From assembly GCA_004552485.1 (NCBI GenBank), contig SFOH01000029.1:1-25970 (forward strand): a stretch of DNA of 25,970 nucleotides, read 5' to 3'. A program made the position numbers and the translations under genes. The DNA comes from Bacteroidales bacterium. Lineage in GTDB: Bacteria; Bacteroidota; Bacteroidia; Bacteroidales; Muribaculaceae. The notes under the pieces were generated by a model, which saw only the letters and a program-made list of their open reading frames with translations, was not told the DNA's origin and did not search any database. Below are positions 6,978 through 15,749 of the stretch, one piece after another; position 1 is the stretch's first letter; each line of letters starts with the position of its first letter.

Positions 6978-7448
6978 ATGGCAATTACTTACATGACCAA
7001 AGAAGGTTATAACAAAAAAATGCAGGAAATCGCTTACCTGGAGACAGTTAAGCGCCCCGAAATATCAGCAGCCATCGCCGAGGCCCGCGACAAAGGCGAC
7101 CTCTCCGAGAACTCCGAGTACGACGCCGCCAAGGAGGCCCAGGGCATGCTCGAGATGAAAATCGCCCAGCTCAAAGACCTCGTGGCCAACGCCCGCATCA
7201 TCGACGAGAAAAACCTCAACACCGACACGGTGCAGATTCTCAACCGCGTCACCATCAAGAACGTGGCCAACGGTACGACCATGGAGTACACCATCGTCGC
7301 CGACTCCGAGGCCAACCTCCGTGAGAAGAAAATCGCCTCCACAACTCCCATCGCACAGGGTCTCATGGGCCACAAGGTGGGCGACGTGGTCGAGATTCGC
7401 GTGCCCTCCGGCCTCATGAAGTTCGAAATCACGAACATCGCCATCTGA
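6978..7448 (+). CDS. greA: Transcription elongation factor GreA
   Basis: GreA (156 aa) rescues backtracked RNA polymerase by stimulating cleavage of the 3' end of the nascent RNA in the secondary channel. The N-terminal coiled coil (residues about 8-75) carries the acidic tip DLSENSEYDAAKE, with Asp41 and Glu44 at the expected catalytic positions. The C-terminal FKBP-like domain (about 80-156) includes SPTTPIAQGLMGHKVGDVV-like sequence, here TTPIAQGLMGHKVGDVVEI. Length is normal. The ATG at 6978 follows an A-rich stretch. The leader contains a promoter and terminator-like hairpin. A terminator follows 14 bp after the stop, so the gene is probably monocistronic. Confidence 0.97.
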   Translation: MAITYMTKEGYNKKMQEIAYLETVKRPEISAAIAEARDKGDLSENSEYDAAKEAQGMLEMKIAQLKDLVANARIIDEKNLNTDTVQILNRVTIKNVANGTTMEYTIVADSEANLREKKIASTTPIAQGLMGHKVGDVVEIRVPSGLMKFEITNIAI

Positions 7449-7462
7449 GACAACCGCTAACG

Positions 7463-7500
7463 GCGGCAGGCGCTCCCCCGCGGAGCTACTGCCGCTTTTT
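7463..7500 (+). terminator. Intrinsic terminator after greA
   Basis: GCGGCAG (7463-7469) pairs with CTGCCGC (7489-7495), with an inner GCTCC/GGAGC pairing, followed by TTTTT (7496-7500). It begins 14 bp after the greA stop. Confidence 0.8.
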
Positions 7501-7527
7501 ACTCACAACTCATTCATCCAAGAGACT

Positions 7528-7923
7528 ATGGCTACAATTTTCTCACGTATCGCCGCCGGCGAAATCCCCTCATACAAGGTGGCCGAGGACGACCGTTTCT
7601 TCGCTTTCCTTGACATCAACCCCGTGGCTCCCGGCCATGTGCTGGTAATCCCCAAGCACGAGGAGAGCTACATCTTCAACCTCGACGACGAGGAGTACGC
7701 CGCCTTCACCCTCTTTGCCAAGCGCGTTGCCGCCGCCCTCGAAAAGGCCATGCCCTGCAAGCGCATCGGCGTGTGCGTCATCGGCCTCGAAGTGCCCCAC
7801 GCCCACATCCATCTCGTGCCCCTCAACTCCGAGGCCGACATGGACTTCCGCAAGCCCAAGCTCACCCTCCCCGACGAGCAGATGAAGGAAATAGCCTCAC
7901 GTATCGCCGCCGAGTTCAAATAA
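7528..7923 (+). CDS. HIT family nucleotide hydrolase
   Basis: This 131-aa protein belongs to the histidine triad superfamily, most like the HINT branch, which hydrolyses adenosine 5'-phosphoramidates and related nucleotides. The triad motif is HAHIH (His91, His93, His95) followed by LVPL. The N-terminal landmarks IFSRIAAGEIPSYKV, FAFLDINPVAPGHVLVIPK are canonical. The length is typical. The ATG at 7528 follows 80 bp after greA and its terminator. The lipoprotein gene follows after 36 bp and the GT2 gene 46 bp after that, so the three may form one transcript. The physiological substrate is unknown. Confidence 0.93.
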   Translation: MATIFSRIAAGEIPSYKVAEDDRFFAFLDINPVAPGHVLVIPKHEESYIFNLDDEEYAAFTLFAKRVAAALEKAMPCKRIGVCVIGLEVPHAHIHLVPLNSEADMDFRKPKLTLPDEQMKEIASRIAAEFK

Positions 7924-7959
7924 TCTCCCACGCGGCTCATCACCTCAGCAATCAACATC

Positions 7960-9075
7960 ATGAAAGCCAAATCATTATCACGCATTCTCATTGCCGCAGC
8001 ACTGCCCGCCGTGGTGGCCTGCTCGGGCGGCAACGGCTGGAAAGTGAGCGGCACCGTCGAAGGCGCCGCCGACTCTGTGCTCTACGTTGAAGGCTCCACT
8101 CCCGGAGGATGGTACGTCATGGACTCCATCACCCTCGGCTCGGACGGCTCGTTCTCGTACCGCGCCCAGGAGGCCGCCGAGACGCCCTCGGTCTTCCGCC
8201 TGCGCCTCGCCGACAAATACATCTACTTCCCCGTCGACTCAATGGAGGAGGTGACCGTCTCCGCCAAGCTCCCCGCCTTTGACCGCGGATACCGTCTCGC
8301 CGGCAACATCTACGCCGCCGGATTCACCTCGGCCGACTCGCTCGTCGGCGACGCCATCGACGCCCGCGGCGAAACAGCCGCCCTGTCCGACTCCGTGCTC
8401 AAGCGCAACCTCAACCTGCTCATCAACCGCGACACAACCTGTCTCGTCTCCTATTACATTGTGGGCAAGACAATTGCAGGCCGTCCCCTCTATTCTCTCA
8501 CCGACAAGAGTGACCTGCGTTTCTTGGCCAATGCCGCCAACAACTACAAGACTCACCGTCCCGCCGACCCCCGGGCCACCGAGCTTGAGCAGCGCTGGAT
8601 GGCCGGCCGTCAGGCAACAGGCACGCTCCGCGGCGCCAAACGCGAGGCTCAGCTGGCCTCACGTCCCGCCGTCAACCTCAAACGCTACGACATGAACGGC
8701 AAGGAGCACGACTTCGACAAAGTCGTCACCCGAGGCACCGGCGTCACACTCCTCAGCTTCACGCGCTACACCGACGAGAAATCGCCCGCCCTCACCGCCG
8801 CCCTCCGCGGCGTCTACGACAAGTATCACGCCCAGGGCCTCGAGATTTTCCAGGTGTCATACGACGCCAACGAGGTTGACTGGAAGCGCTCCGCCGCCAA
8901 CATGCCGTGGATTTCGGTATGGAACAGCCCCGAGGACGGCACCGACGCCCTCATCGCCTACAACGCCAACGTCAGCGCCGAGCCCGTCACCTTCGTCTTC
9001 AACCGTGCCGGCGAACTCGTGGGCCGCGTCACCGACCCCGCCAAACTCGCCGAAGCCATCGCCAAGGCTCAATAA
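7960..9075 (+). CDS. DUF4369 / thioredoxin-fold lipoprotein lacking CXXC
   Basis: This 371-aa protein is a predicted envelope lipoprotein: a basic N-terminus, hydrophobic stretch and lipobox AVVAC place the lipid-modified Cys at residue 21. Residues about 26-105 read as a DUF4369-type beta domain (VSGTVEGAADSVLYVEG, then FRLRLADKYIYF). Residues about 235-370 keep a TlpA/AhpC-like thioredoxin fold: LLSFTRYTDEKSPALTAAL, then GLEIFQVSYDANEVDWKRSA and the cis-Pro-like SAEPVTFVFNRAGELVGRV. At the usual WCxxC position the protein has RYTDEK, so it cannot act as a dithiol oxidoreductase in the normal way. As I recall, related Bacteroides proteins also lack the motif. The function is not known; a binding or chaperone role is possible. 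Confidence 0.85.
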   Translation: MKAKSLSRILIAAALPAVVACSGGNGWKVSGTVEGAADSVLYVEGSTPGGWYVMDSITLGSDGSFSYRAQEAAETPSVFRLRLADKYIYFPVDSMEEVTVSAKLPAFDRGYRLAGNIYAAGFTSADSLVGDAIDARGETAALSDSVLKRNLNLLINRDTTCLVSYYIVGKTIAGRPLYSLTDKSDLRFLANAANNYKTHRPADPRATELEQRWMAGRQATGTLRGAKREAQLASRPAVNLKRYDMNGKEHDFDKVVTRGTGVTLLSFTRYTDEKSPALTAALRGVYDKYHAQGLEIFQVSYDANEVDWKRSAANMPWISVWNSPEDGTDALIAYNANVSAEPVTFVFNRAGELVGRVTDPAKLAEAIAKAQ

Positions 9076-9121
9076 ACGCACCCCGCAAAACAAGTCGTAA
9101 CATGTTTTGACTGAGCCGGTT

Positions 9122-10069
9122 ATGGACGCTAAAGTCACAGACCACGCAGTGCCGCGACAGGGCGTCACGGTTGTCATCCCGGTGCACAACCGCGCGGAGA
9201 TGATCCGGCGCACCGTCGCCGACATCCTCCGTCAGACACGCCTGCCCGAGGCGCTGGTGCTCGTGGACAACGCTTCCACCGACAACACCGCTCAGACTCT
9301 TCACGACCTGGCCGCCGAATGTCGCGCCGCCGGGCTTCCCGCAACGGTGCTCACAGAGCCCGTGCCGGGAGCCTGTGCGGCGCGTAATCGTGGGCTGCAG
9401 GAGGTTGACACAGAGTGGGTTATGTTCTTCGACTCAGACGACTTCATGGCTCCCGGCCACGTCGCCGCCGCCATGGACGAAGCCGCCGCCCACCCCGGGG
9501 CCGATATCATCGGCTGGGACGTGTACTACACACGTTCAGGACAAACCTCTGTGCATCGCTATGCCGCACGTAACCTCCAGTACCACAGCCTGATGAACGG
9601 CGCCATGGCCACGCAGCGCTACATGGTGCGCACCGCCGTGGCCCGCGCCGCCGGAGGCTGGGACAATAATGTGAAAATATGGAATGACATCGAGTTTGGC
9701 GCCCGCCTGCTCCGGCAGACGAGTGCTGTCGTCTACCGCCGCGGCACGCCCATGGTGACCGTCAATGTTCACCCGCAGAGCATCACCGGCGCCAACTACT
9801 CATCACGCGCCGAAGCATTTGGCGCATCCTTGCAGGCCATGGCACGCACGCTTGGTCCGCGACGTCGCCCGTGGATTCTTCTGAAAGCTATGATTCTTGC
9901 CGGAGAATTGAACCGCGAAGGCTCGGAACTCGGTGCCCGCTATCGACGGGAAATCCTTGGCACTGCAGGCAGCGCCTACATCAGGGCTTTGCTGCGTTTC
10001 GCCTACTCATACCGTAGAAGAGGGCTGCGCGGAATCGCGCGTATTCTTCGCCCGCTCATGCCTCGCTAA
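9122..10069 (+). CDS. Family 2 glycosyltransferase
   Basis: This 315-aa protein is a GT-A fold inverting glycosyltransferase, probably acting on the cytoplasmic face in surface polysaccharide assembly. Visible motifs: VTVVIPVHNRAEMI (residues 15-28), VLVDNASTDNT (46-56) for nucleotide-sugar binding, PGACAARNRGL (82-92), and the metal-binding FFDSDDF (102-108). The ATG at 9122 is chosen over a TTG 15 bp earlier. The C-terminal 60 residues are Arg/Leu-rich and amphipathic, consistent with membrane contact. The upstream neighbour is a lipoprotein gene 46 bp away. The gene converges on a Wzx-type flippase gene and their stop codons overlap over 10066-10069. Donor and acceptor cannot be inferred. 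Confidence 0.9.
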   Translation: MDAKVTDHAVPRQGVTVVIPVHNRAEMIRRTVADILRQTRLPEALVLVDNASTDNTAQTLHDLAAECRAAGLPATVLTEPVPGACAARNRGLQEVDTEWVMFFDSDDFMAPGHVAAAMDEAAAHPGADIIGWDVYYTRSGQTSVHRYAARNLQYHSLMNGAMATQRYMVRTAVARAAGGWDNNVKIWNDIEFGARLLRQTSAVVYRRGTPMVTVNVHPQSITGANYSSRAEAFGASLQAMARTLGPRRRPWILLKAMILAGELNREGSELGARYRREILGTAGSAYIRALLRFAYSYRRRGLRGIARILRPLMPR

Positions 10070-11469
10070 GAGCGCAACCGCTTCCACGAGAAGGGGATGA
10101 TGATGGCCGTGAGGATGGCCGTCATCCACCATCCGACATACCATTTCGAGAGCACGCAGACCGCGGCGAAGGCCGTGGCCACGACAACTATGCGCCACGC
10201 CGGAGCGCTGACTCTCAGGCCATAACGGCGGTGATAGATGATGTAGACGAAGGCCAGATACAGCGCATACCATATTATATATGCGATGCCAAGGCCGAGG
10301 AAGCCGAGGGCGCGGTAGAAGACGATGTGGAGTGTGAGGAAGAAGACGCCGCTGACGGTTTCGGACACGACATAGATGCGTCCGTCGCCGCGCGCCAGCA
10401 TCACGTGCGCCAGGCACCACGACACGGCGCGCAGCAGAACACCCGCGATGCCGAGGGTGATGAACGGTAGCATCGCCATGAAGTTGTCGGCATACAAGAT
10501 CTTGACAATCAGTTCGTCAGCGCATACGAAGCAGCCGATTACCGGCATCAGCAGCCATGCCGTCGTAGAAATCTGGTGGGAGACGGAGATGGACGTGCGC
10601 CGCGGCGAGTGGACCTGTGCGGAGAGGCGCGGCAAGAACTCAACCCACATGCCGGTGAAGAACACGCCCACGTAGGCGTTCACGATCGTGAATCCGGCCT
10701 GGTAGATGCCGAGCGTGTCCGTGCTCGCGTAATGGTTCAGAAAAAGGATGAAGAAATAGTTGAACAGCTGACCGATGAGCAGGCCGGCCGTGATGAGGAA
10801 GCCGAGGCTGATGAACGAGCGGCCGACGCGCCACACCTCGCGCCAGTTGAGGACAACGTGTCTCAAACGCGGCCGGAAGGCCATGGCGCTGGCGAAAGCG
10901 GCGACGCCGTAAGCCACTAACACCCAAATAATTGACCGTTCACGAAGGAAGACAATGAGGGGAATGGCAACGATAACGCCGGTCAGTGTTGACAATATGC
11001 TCATTCGCGCCAGCTTGCGGAAACTGCGCGTACCCTGGAAGACGGCGCTGACGCCGTTGTAAATCGTCGTTCCCAACGGCACGAGCGACAGCAGGCAGTA
11101 GGTCCACCACAAGTCGACGCTGCCGAAACTCCACAGGCTCAGAGCCGGCGACATTGCGCACATCAGCAGGGCACCGGCAATGCCCAACACCCACGAGCAA
11201 CGCATCACAGCGCCGGCGGTATGGTCGACCTTCGAGGCCGGGCTGCGGGCGATGTCGCGCGTGGCGCTTTGGTCTATATTCAGACTCGAAAGCGTGCCAA
11301 ACATCTCGCGCACAGAGTTATAGAGGCTGATAAGTCCCACGCCGGCCGGACCCACGAACACGGCTATGAGCTTGTTGCGAATCAACGCGCACAGAATCAG
11401 CAGCATGCGCACGCCGCCAAAGACCCCGACGGCCTTGAGAATCGACTTTGTGACGGCATGACTGCGCAT
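10066..11469 (-). CDS. Wzx-type oligosaccharide flippase (MOP superfamily)
   Basis: This 467-aa polytopic protein looks like an O-antigen or polysaccharide translocase, which moves lipid-linked oligosaccharide across the inner membrane. The N-terminus is family-like: KAVGVFGGVRMLLILCALIRNKLIAVFVGPAGVGL, here split as GVRMLLILCALIRNKL followed by FVGPAGVGLISLYNS. About 12 hydrophobic segments follow, ending in WRIVVVATAFAAVCVL and MVDDG-free WWMTAILTAIIIPF. Positive charges at the N-terminus and between helices fit the MOP topology. It is the last gene of the minus-strand block, 27 bp after envC. The convergent GT2 gene is a plausible functional partner. Wzx proteins vary widely in sequence, so the exact substrate is open. 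Confidence 0.85.
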   Translation of the reverse strand: MRSHAVTKSILKAVGVFGGVRMLLILCALIRNKLIAVFVGPAGVGLISLYNSVREMFGTLSSLNIDQSATRDIARSPASKVDHTAGAVMRCSWVLGIAGALLMCAMSPALSLWSFGSVDLWWTYCLLSLVPLGTTIYNGVSAVFQGTRSFRKLARMSILSTLTGVIVAIPLIVFLRERSIIWVLVAYGVAAFASAMAFRPRLRHVVLNWREVWRVGRSFISLGFLITAGLLIGQLFNYFFILFLNHYASTDTLGIYQAGFTIVNAYVGVFFTGMWVEFLPRLSAQVHSPRRTSISVSHQISTTAWLLMPVIGCFVCADELIVKILYADNFMAMLPFITLGIAGVLLRAVSWCLAHVMLARGDGRIYVVSETVSGVFFLTLHIVFYRALGFLGLGIAYIIWYALYLAFVYIIYHRRYGLRVSAPAWRIVVVATAFAAVCVLSKWYVGWWMTAILTAIIIPFSWKRLRS

Positions 11470-11496
11470 TGTTCTGTGGCTGAATATGTTACGTGA

Positions 11497-12837
11497 TTAC
11501 TGCACCCAGTCCAGGGGGTTGAGTTTCGTGCGCTCCTGACGCACTTCGAAGTGGAGGACCGTGCGCCACTCGCCACCTTCCTTGTCAGTGAAGACGGTGC
11601 CTAAGGGCGTACCCGCCTTCACCTCCTGGCCCTTGCGGACGCGCAAGCCCGTAAGGCCGGCGTAAACCGTGAGATAGTCGCCGTGACGGATGATGACGAT
11701 GTTCTGGAAACCGTTCATGAAGAATACGGACGACACCGTTCCCTGGAAAACGGCACGCGCCTGGGTGCCGGAGGGCACTGCGATGTCGATGCCCGAATTG
11801 TTGATTTCGACGTTCGAGAGGCTGCGGTGGTGGTTGCGGCCGAAGACGCTCACCACGGAGTAGCGGCCGGCGACGGGGAAGAGCAGGCGGCCGCGGTTTG
11901 CGGCGAACGAGCCGGTGAGGCGGCGGTCTTCGTCGGCGGTGCCGGTGATGGCAGGCTGCGATGCGGCGGGTTTGGACTGAGGCTTATGTGCAGGAGCGGG
12001 CGCCTTGGCGGGCGCCGGCTTTTTCTTCGACGCCTTGTCGCGGGCGGCCTTTTCCTTGCGCGCTTTCTCGGCTGCCTTGCGCTTTTCAGCATCGCGGCGC
12101 TGTTGTTCGGCGATGATGCGGTCGAGCTCGGCATCCAGTTCACGCACACGCTTCTGCTTCTGTACCAGCAAGGCATTCAGCGTGGTACCCTCGCGGCGCA
12201 GCTCGGCAATCATGTTCTGTTCGGTGGCTTTGCGACCCTCAAGCTCCACGCGCCCGGCGTCGAGCAGCGAGAGCGAGTTGGCACGGTCCATGCGCATGGT
12301 CTTCAGCGCCTTCTGCTGCTGTTCGAGGCGGCGGGTCGTGCCGCGCAGCGCCGTGATTTTGCGGGCGCGCCAGGCGTTGAGGTCCTGGAGATAGCGCGCG
12401 CGGCGGAAGGCTTGGTTGAACGACTCGGCGGAGAAGACGAAGGCCACGCTGTTGCGCAGACGGTGGCGTGTGCGCAGGGCGCGCAGGGCGTCCGCGAGGT
12501 CTTTCTTTAGGCGTGAGACACTGTCGGTCAGCACTTTGACGCTGCGGTTCGTGGCGGCAAGGTTGGCGTCGATGGCGGCCACGCGCTGGCGCAGCGAGTC
12601 GATGCCGCGCATCTGAACATCGATGCGCGCCGATATGTTGTTGAGCTCGTCGAGGCGCTTGGCCGTGGCGGCGGCGTTGGTTTTGAGCTTTGCCTGCGTC
12701 TCCCTGATCTGGCGCGTCGCCTCCTTGCGCTCGGTGCGCACGCTCCCGGCTGTGCGCGCCTTGCCCTTGCGCTGTTGGGCCGGGCCGGAGACTGCGCAAA
12801 GGACGAGCATGAGGAGTATTAAGGGAAGACGTTTCAT
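11497..12837 (-). CDS. EnvC-like murein hydrolase activator with degenerate LytM (M23) domain
   Basis: This 446-aa protein resembles EnvC, which activates N-acetylmuramoyl-L-alanine amidases for daughter-cell separation. A signal peptide (about 1-20) precedes long coiled coils (about 30-240), then a Lys/Ala/Pro-rich linker (about 240-300) and a C-terminal LytM domain (about 315-446). The usual zinc-site pattern HxxxD is NNSGID here and HxH is LHFE, so metal ligands are missing and the domain is probably catalytically inactive, as in EnvC. The sequence KLNPLDWVQ ends the protein, a typical M23 ending. It lies 46 bp after the DUF4292 gene and 27 bp before the flippase gene. Its cognate amidase is not in the window. 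Confidence 0.88.
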   Translation of the reverse strand: MKRLPLILLMLVLCAVSGPAQQRKGKARTAGSVRTERKEATRQIRETQAKLKTNAAATAKRLDELNNISARIDVQMRGIDSLRQRVAAIDANLAATNRSVKVLTDSVSRLKKDLADALRALRTRHRLRNSVAFVFSAESFNQAFRRARYLQDLNAWRARKITALRGTTRRLEQQQKALKTMRMDRANSLSLLDAGRVELEGRKATEQNMIAELRREGTTLNALLVQKQKRVRELDAELDRIIAEQQRRDAEKRKAAEKARKEKAARDKASKKKPAPAKAPAPAHKPQSKPAASQPAITGTADEDRRLTGSFAANRGRLLFPVAGRYSVVSVFGRNHHRSLSNVEINNSGIDIAVPSGTQARAVFQGTVSSVFFMNGFQNIVIIRHGDYLTVYAGLTGLRVRKGQEVKAGTPLGTVFTDKEGGEWRTVLHFEVRQERTKLNPLDWVQ

Positions 12838-12883
12838 AGGACTTCGGGGAAATTTGAGGAGAGGTTTGGGGGAGGAGTGAGGC

Positions 12884-13591
12884 TCAGTTGCGGTTGAGCA
12901 TCTGAAGCACCGACTTCATCGTGATGCGCTTGTACTGCGATGGCGACGGACGCTTGAAGTTCACCGTCTGGCCGCGGTCCCACTTGGCTTTCTCGAGGCT
13001 CCACACAAAGACGGCGTCGACCTGTTTGCCGGTGACGGGCGCCTGGATGCGCACCTGCCCGGCGGCATTGCCGGCCGGCGTCGTGCTGAAGTCGGAGAAG
13101 GTGACAGTCACCGGCTCCTTGGCGCCGGGGTTGTCGAAGGTCAGCGTGTTGGCCTCGCCAAGCTGCGTGCCGAGCATGATGTCCTGCATGGCGCCGACAC
13201 TCATCATGTGGCTGCCGAGCACGGTTTTCAGCGGTTCGGCGAAGTAGTATTTGTGGAATTTGTCGACGAGGTAGACCGAGTCGTTCGTGACGTTCACCAC
13301 GGCCACTTCCATGCCGAAAACGCGCATGGAGATGTGAATCATCGAGTCGCGCAGCATCGTCGCGCGTCCCGAGAGCGAGAACGACACGGGCTTTGAGAGC
13401 TCCACGCGCACGGGCATCTGCACGTCGCTCCATGTCGCCGCATCTTCGGCGGCCGCGGCATTGCCGGGCGCCGTGGTCACGGCCTGCGTCGCCGGCGTCT
13501 CGGGATAGGCGCCCTGAGCCTGCTTCTTCGATGAGCCGCAGGCGGTGAGAAGCAGCGCCGCCACGGCTGATATTGCTATTTTTCTGATCAT
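12884..13591 (-). CDS. DUF4292 family lipoprotein
   Basis: This 235-aa protein is a predicted lipoprotein with lipobox LLLTAC, the modified Cys at residue 18. An Ala/Pro/Gln-rich spacer (about 20-55) follows. The remaining beta-rich domain (about 58-235) includes VELSKPVSFSLSGRATMLRDSMIHISMRVFGMEVAVVNVTNDSVYLVDKFHKYYF-type sequence, matching what I recall of DUF4292, a Bacteroidota family whose fold resembles LolA/LolB-like lipoprotein carriers. It lies between the TPR gene (31 bp) and the envC-like gene (46 bp), a neighbourhood I recall as conserved in Bacteroidales. Function is not established; an outer-membrane or periplasmic role is inferred from the lipobox and operon. Confidence 0.82.
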   Translation of the reverse strand: MIRKIAISAVAALLLTACGSSKKQAQGAYPETPATQAVTTAPGNAAAAEDAATWSDVQMPVRVELSKPVSFSLSGRATMLRDSMIHISMRVFGMEVAVVNVTNDSVYLVDKFHKYYFAEPLKTVLGSHMMSVGAMQDIMLGTQLGEANTLTFDNPGAKEPVTVTFSDFSTTPAGNAAGQVRIQAPVTGKQVDAVFVWSLEKAKWDRGQTVNFKRPSPSQYKRITMKSVLQMLNRN

Positions 13592-13622
13592 AATGTTTTC
13601 ACTTAAAAGTAAACACCCGCAC

Positions 13623-15704
13623 TCATTCCGAAGGCCTCAGGGCCTCCGCGGGCTTCGGCGCCGCCTTGGGCTGTTTGTCGGCGGGAAGGCGGCCGGTGCG
13701 CGCCTTGCGGGCTATCTCGGCATTGTCGGGGTCAAGCTCGTGCGCCATCTTCCAGAACTCGTGCGCATCCTCCTTGAGGCCGTTCATATAATATATGTCG
13801 CCGGCGTGGTCCAGGATGTCGGACGAATACATCTCGACGAACTCGCGCACTTCGGCCGGCGTCAGCGTCACCGGAACGGCGGCCACTTCGGCGATTGAGT
13901 CCGCGGCCACCTCCGTCGAGTCGGGGTAAAAGTCCTCTTTATTAAATAACGGCACGGCAATCGGGCCCTCTTCGGCAACCTCGGCGACTTCGATCGAATC
14001 GCCGGGTTCCACGGCTGTGGTGTCCGCTTGGATCATCGTGCCCGGATCCATCTCGACGGTCTCGAATATAGCCTTGTCAATCTCCTCCTTGGCCTGCTCG
14101 AACCGGCCCTGCTTGAAGAGCACCCAGGCGTAGGTGTCGAGATACGTCGGGTTGTCGGGTTTGGCATTATTGGCCATCAGGGAGAGGCGCTCGGCCTTGT
14201 CCAGGTCGCGGCCTTCGACAGCGAGGAAGTAGGCGAAGTTGTTGGCGGCATTGTCGTTAGTGGGGTCCAGCGACAGCGCACGGTCATAGCTGGCAAACGC
14301 GCTGTCGAGGTCGCTGCTGCGCTGGTAGAGGTCGCCAAGAGTCATCATAAAGTTTGATACGGCGACGGGATTGGCCATATCGCCCAGGTCAACGCCCCGC
14401 ATCAGGTCGATGGCGGCCTTGTTGTCGCCCTGTTCGTCGATGGTGAGCGCGGCCATAATCGGGAAGTAGAGATGGTCGGGAGAATATTCCATGCCGGCGC
14501 GGCACACCGAGATAATCGAATCCTGCAGACCCTTGATGACCGTCGAGTCTTTCTCGCTTTGGGCACGGAAGCCGAGCACCTGCACGGCATGCAAACGCAT
14601 ATCGGAGTCGGTCGGCTCCAGCGCCAGACCTATCAGGAACTGCTCGGTGGATGCGGCCAGATTGTCGCGCCCGAGTTCGAAGACGGCATAGAGCTGATGA
14701 AGTTCGCTCTCGCCGGGGTTGATCTGCTGCATGAGCGAGAACAGATTCTCGATGCGAGGCCACTGCACCGAATCCTTGAACATATCGGAGACATATCCGC
14801 GCAAAATGGTGAACTTCGAGGGAAATTCCACGTCCGGGCTTGCCAGCACGCGGAACACCGTCGAGTCGTAGGCGGCGGAGTCGGCGACGGTGCGATAGTA
14901 TTCGGCCAGCTTCATCAGACCCTGGCCGTTGTTGGGGTCAATCTCCACTGCCTTGCGGATGTTGGGGAGCACGAGCGAGTCCATGCCCAGCACGCCGTAG
15001 ATGTCGGCGGTGAGCAGGAATGCCTCGGGGTCGTTGGGACGTCCCTCGGTGAGAGCGTTGAGCTCGCGGGTGATGGCGTCATTGTCCTTGCGCACCGAGT
15101 AGGCGCGCACCTTCTGCGAGGTGAGGCCCAGGTCGGGGCCCGTGCCCTTCTCCAGGCGGTTGAGGATTTCGATGCCGCGGTCGAAGTCGGTGCTGTCGCC
15201 CGAGAAGACGTAGCGGTTGATGTATGCGTTGGCAAGCGAAGCGGCGGGCGCCGTGCGTGCCGGATAGAGACGGTCGAGCGTCGAGAAAATCTCGATCTGG
15301 TCGGAGTAGCGGTTCAGCGCCTTGGCCACAGTGGCCGCCTGCTGACCCAGGATGTAGTCGGCGGGATTCTGCCGGTACGACGCTATCAGCGGCTCATAGA
15401 GCGCCTCGACCATCGAGTCGTTCAATTCAGGTGACATCGACAGCTGCGACAGCGCATACTGCGCTTGCAGGTCGATGTCGCCGGGATTGATGGCGACGGC
15501 ATGGCCGATGAGGCGCATGGCGGCATCGGTGCTGTCCATGCAATCGGCGCCCACTCCGCGCAGCCACACATAGTCGGCCTTGCGCTTGGCGGCGTCCACG
15601 TCCCAGGTGACAGGCTTGGCGCCCAGGGCCACCAGACTGCGGCCCAGCACCAGCACGGCGGCAATCGCCGCTATCAGCATTATATTTCTGCGTCTGTTAT
15701 GCAT
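13623..15704 (-). CDS. Secreted or membrane-anchored tetratricopeptide repeat protein
   Basis: This 693-aa protein has an N-terminal hydrophobic segment (IMLIAAIAAVLVLGRSLVAL, about residues 8-27), then repeated TPR helices. Clear units include ADIYGVLGMDSLVLPNIRKAVEIDPNNG, LGDLYQRSSDLDSAFASYDRALSLDPTNDNAANNFAYFL split across about 445-485, and AYVLFKQGRFEQAKEEIDKAI-like sequence near 530. A final unit, HAGDIYYMNGLKEDAHEFWKMAHELDPDN, lies near 640-670. An acidic, low-complexity insertion (about 550-620) interrupts the last repeats. The Bacteroides homologues I recall sit in the same dut-TPR-DUF4292-envC order. It probably scaffolds envelope assembly; the partner is unknown. It is 45 bp after dut and 31 bp before the DUF4292 gene. 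Confidence 0.87.
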   Translation of the reverse strand: MHNRRRNIMLIAAIAAVLVLGRSLVALGAKPVTWDVDAAKRKADYVWLRGVGADCMDSTDAAMRLIGHAVAINPGDIDLQAQYALSQLSMSPELNDSMVEALYEPLIASYRQNPADYILGQQAATVAKALNRYSDQIEIFSTLDRLYPARTAPAASLANAYINRYVFSGDSTDFDRGIEILNRLEKGTGPDLGLTSQKVRAYSVRKDNDAITRELNALTEGRPNDPEAFLLTADIYGVLGMDSLVLPNIRKAVEIDPNNGQGLMKLAEYYRTVADSAAYDSTVFRVLASPDVEFPSKFTILRGYVSDMFKDSVQWPRIENLFSLMQQINPGESELHQLYAVFELGRDNLAASTEQFLIGLALEPTDSDMRLHAVQVLGFRAQSEKDSTVIKGLQDSIISVCRAGMEYSPDHLYFPIMAALTIDEQGDNKAAIDLMRGVDLGDMANPVAVSNFMMTLGDLYQRSSDLDSAFASYDRALSLDPTNDNAANNFAYFLAVEGRDLDKAERLSLMANNAKPDNPTYLDTYAWVLFKQGRFEQAKEEIDKAIFETVEMDPGTMIQADTTAVEPGDSIEVAEVAEEGPIAVPLFNKEDFYPDSTEVAADSIAEVAAVPVTLTPAEVREFVEMYSSDILDHAGDIYYMNGLKEDAHEFWKMAHELDPDNAEIARKARTGRLPADKQPKAAPKPAEALRPSE

Positions 15705-15749
15705 TTGCTTTTCGTTTTCCTTTCTACAACTTACGTTCAGTTCGCCGGA

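Noticed and set aside
14472..15434. 320-codon plus-strand open frame opposite the TPR gene
   Set aside because: Shadow of the TPR repeats; the minus frame has consistent TPR periodicity.
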